From Stenotrophomonas aracearum (GTDB lineage Bacteria; Pseudomonadota; Gammaproteobacteria; Xanthomonadales; Xanthomonadaceae): DNA of 64,000 nt. Below are positions 63,836 through 64,000 of this stretch, piece by piece (position 1 is the first letter of the stretch; each line of letters begins with the position of its first letter). The translations under genes were made by a program, and so were the position numbers. Location: NCBI RefSeq assembly GCF_031834615.1, contig NZ_CP115543.1:248001-312000 (forward strand), given 5' to 3'. Below the pieces are notes generated by a model. The model was not told where the DNA came from, did no database searches, and was given only the letters and a program-made list of their open reading frames with translations.

Positions 63836-64000
63836 ATGAACGGCGACAACGGACCGTCCAACCAGCTCCCGCTGCTGCGGGCCCTGCTGTTCACCGATCT
63901 GTGCGATTCGCTGGTGCTGGTCGAGCGCATCGGCGACAGCGCCGCCGCCGACCTGTTCCAGCAGCACGACCGGCTGGTGCTCGCGTTGCAGCAGCAATGG
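63836..64000 (+). CDS. Class III nucleotidyl cyclase, 5' end only
   Basis: The 55 codons visible read MNGDNGPSNQLPLLRALLFTD and continue LCDSLVLVERIGDSAAADLF, the start of a class III adenylate/guanylate cyclase catalytic domain. The first metal-binding Asp lies in FTDLCDS. The rest lies beyond the window. In Xanthomonas the gene in this position (XC_0250) makes cGMP and has additional C-terminal domains; whether that holds here cannot be seen. It is 12 bases downstream of the cNMP-GGDEF gene. Confidence 0.8.
   Translation, partial: MNGDNGPSNQLPLLRALLFTDLCDSLVLVERIGDSAAADLFQQHDRLVLALQQQW

Noticed and set aside
1..64000. tRNA, rRNA, insertion sequences, integrase or attachment sites
   Set aside because: None could be recognised by eye; no transposase, integrase or cloverleaf motif was seen.

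Overview
The window is high-GC DNA from a gammaproteobacterium of the Xanthomonadaceae, most probably Stenotrophomonas. This is inferred from gene content and repeats. There is a complete oleABCD olefinic-hydrocarbon cluster, a cNMP-GGDEF gene next to a class III nucleotidyl cyclase (the arrangement described for the Xanthomonas cGMP pathway), TonB-dependent uptake, and many GTAG-ended palindromic REP-like repeats like those known from S. maltophilia. I see no rRNA, tRNA, insertion sequence, prophage or CRISPR array.

Layout. 1-5.6 kb: a truncated propeller-type sensor kinase, small lipoprotein and membrane genes, and a secreted polysaccharide deacetylase. 5.9-10.5 kb: a large AIDA-like autotransporter with near-identical tandem repeats. 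10.6-18.4 kb, mostly minus strand: secreted proteins (a beta-helix protein coupled to an alpha/beta hydrolase), a hybrid histidine kinase, and a SymE-toxin module with a structured leader. 18.7-23.6 kb: TetR regulator plus two-gene RND efflux pump. 24-28.6 kb, minus strand: a TPP riboswitch in front of a TonB receptor, a PnuC-type transporter, an AraC regulator and a VOC protein, with a small-molecule kinase gene just upstream. 28.6-32.9 kb: a NarL/RcsB-like response regulator opposite a BvgS-like hybrid kinase broken by a frameshift and an in-frame stop.

32.9-41.3 kb: ETF-ubiquinone oxidoreductase, GNAT, glutaryl-CoA dehydrogenase, trmL, a VRP-repeat secreted protein, and an M16 peptidase. 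41.4-46.6 kb: oleA, oleB, an inverted YkgJ-type gene, oleC and oleD. 47-54 kb: ubiJ-ubiB-truC, arfB with an acyltransferase, and an M3 lipoprotein peptidase. 54.4-56 kb: two tandem type II dehydroquinase-like proteins and a short signal peptidase I. 56.3-62.5 kb: an MFS transporter with its convergent LysR gene, then a second LysR gene divergent from the glyoxylate-shunt genes aceB and aceA. 62.8-64 kb: the cNMP-GGDEF protein and the start of the cyclase gene.

The less ordinary content is: the symE leader, with interleaved inverted repeats and a coupled ribbon-helix-helix-like ORF; the doubly broken BvgS-like kinase; the degenerate dehydroquinase pair; GTAG repeats that supply the stop codons of two genes; and paired 10-bp palindromes before the M16 peptidase gene. 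All functional calls rest on reading motifs by eye; no database search was possible.
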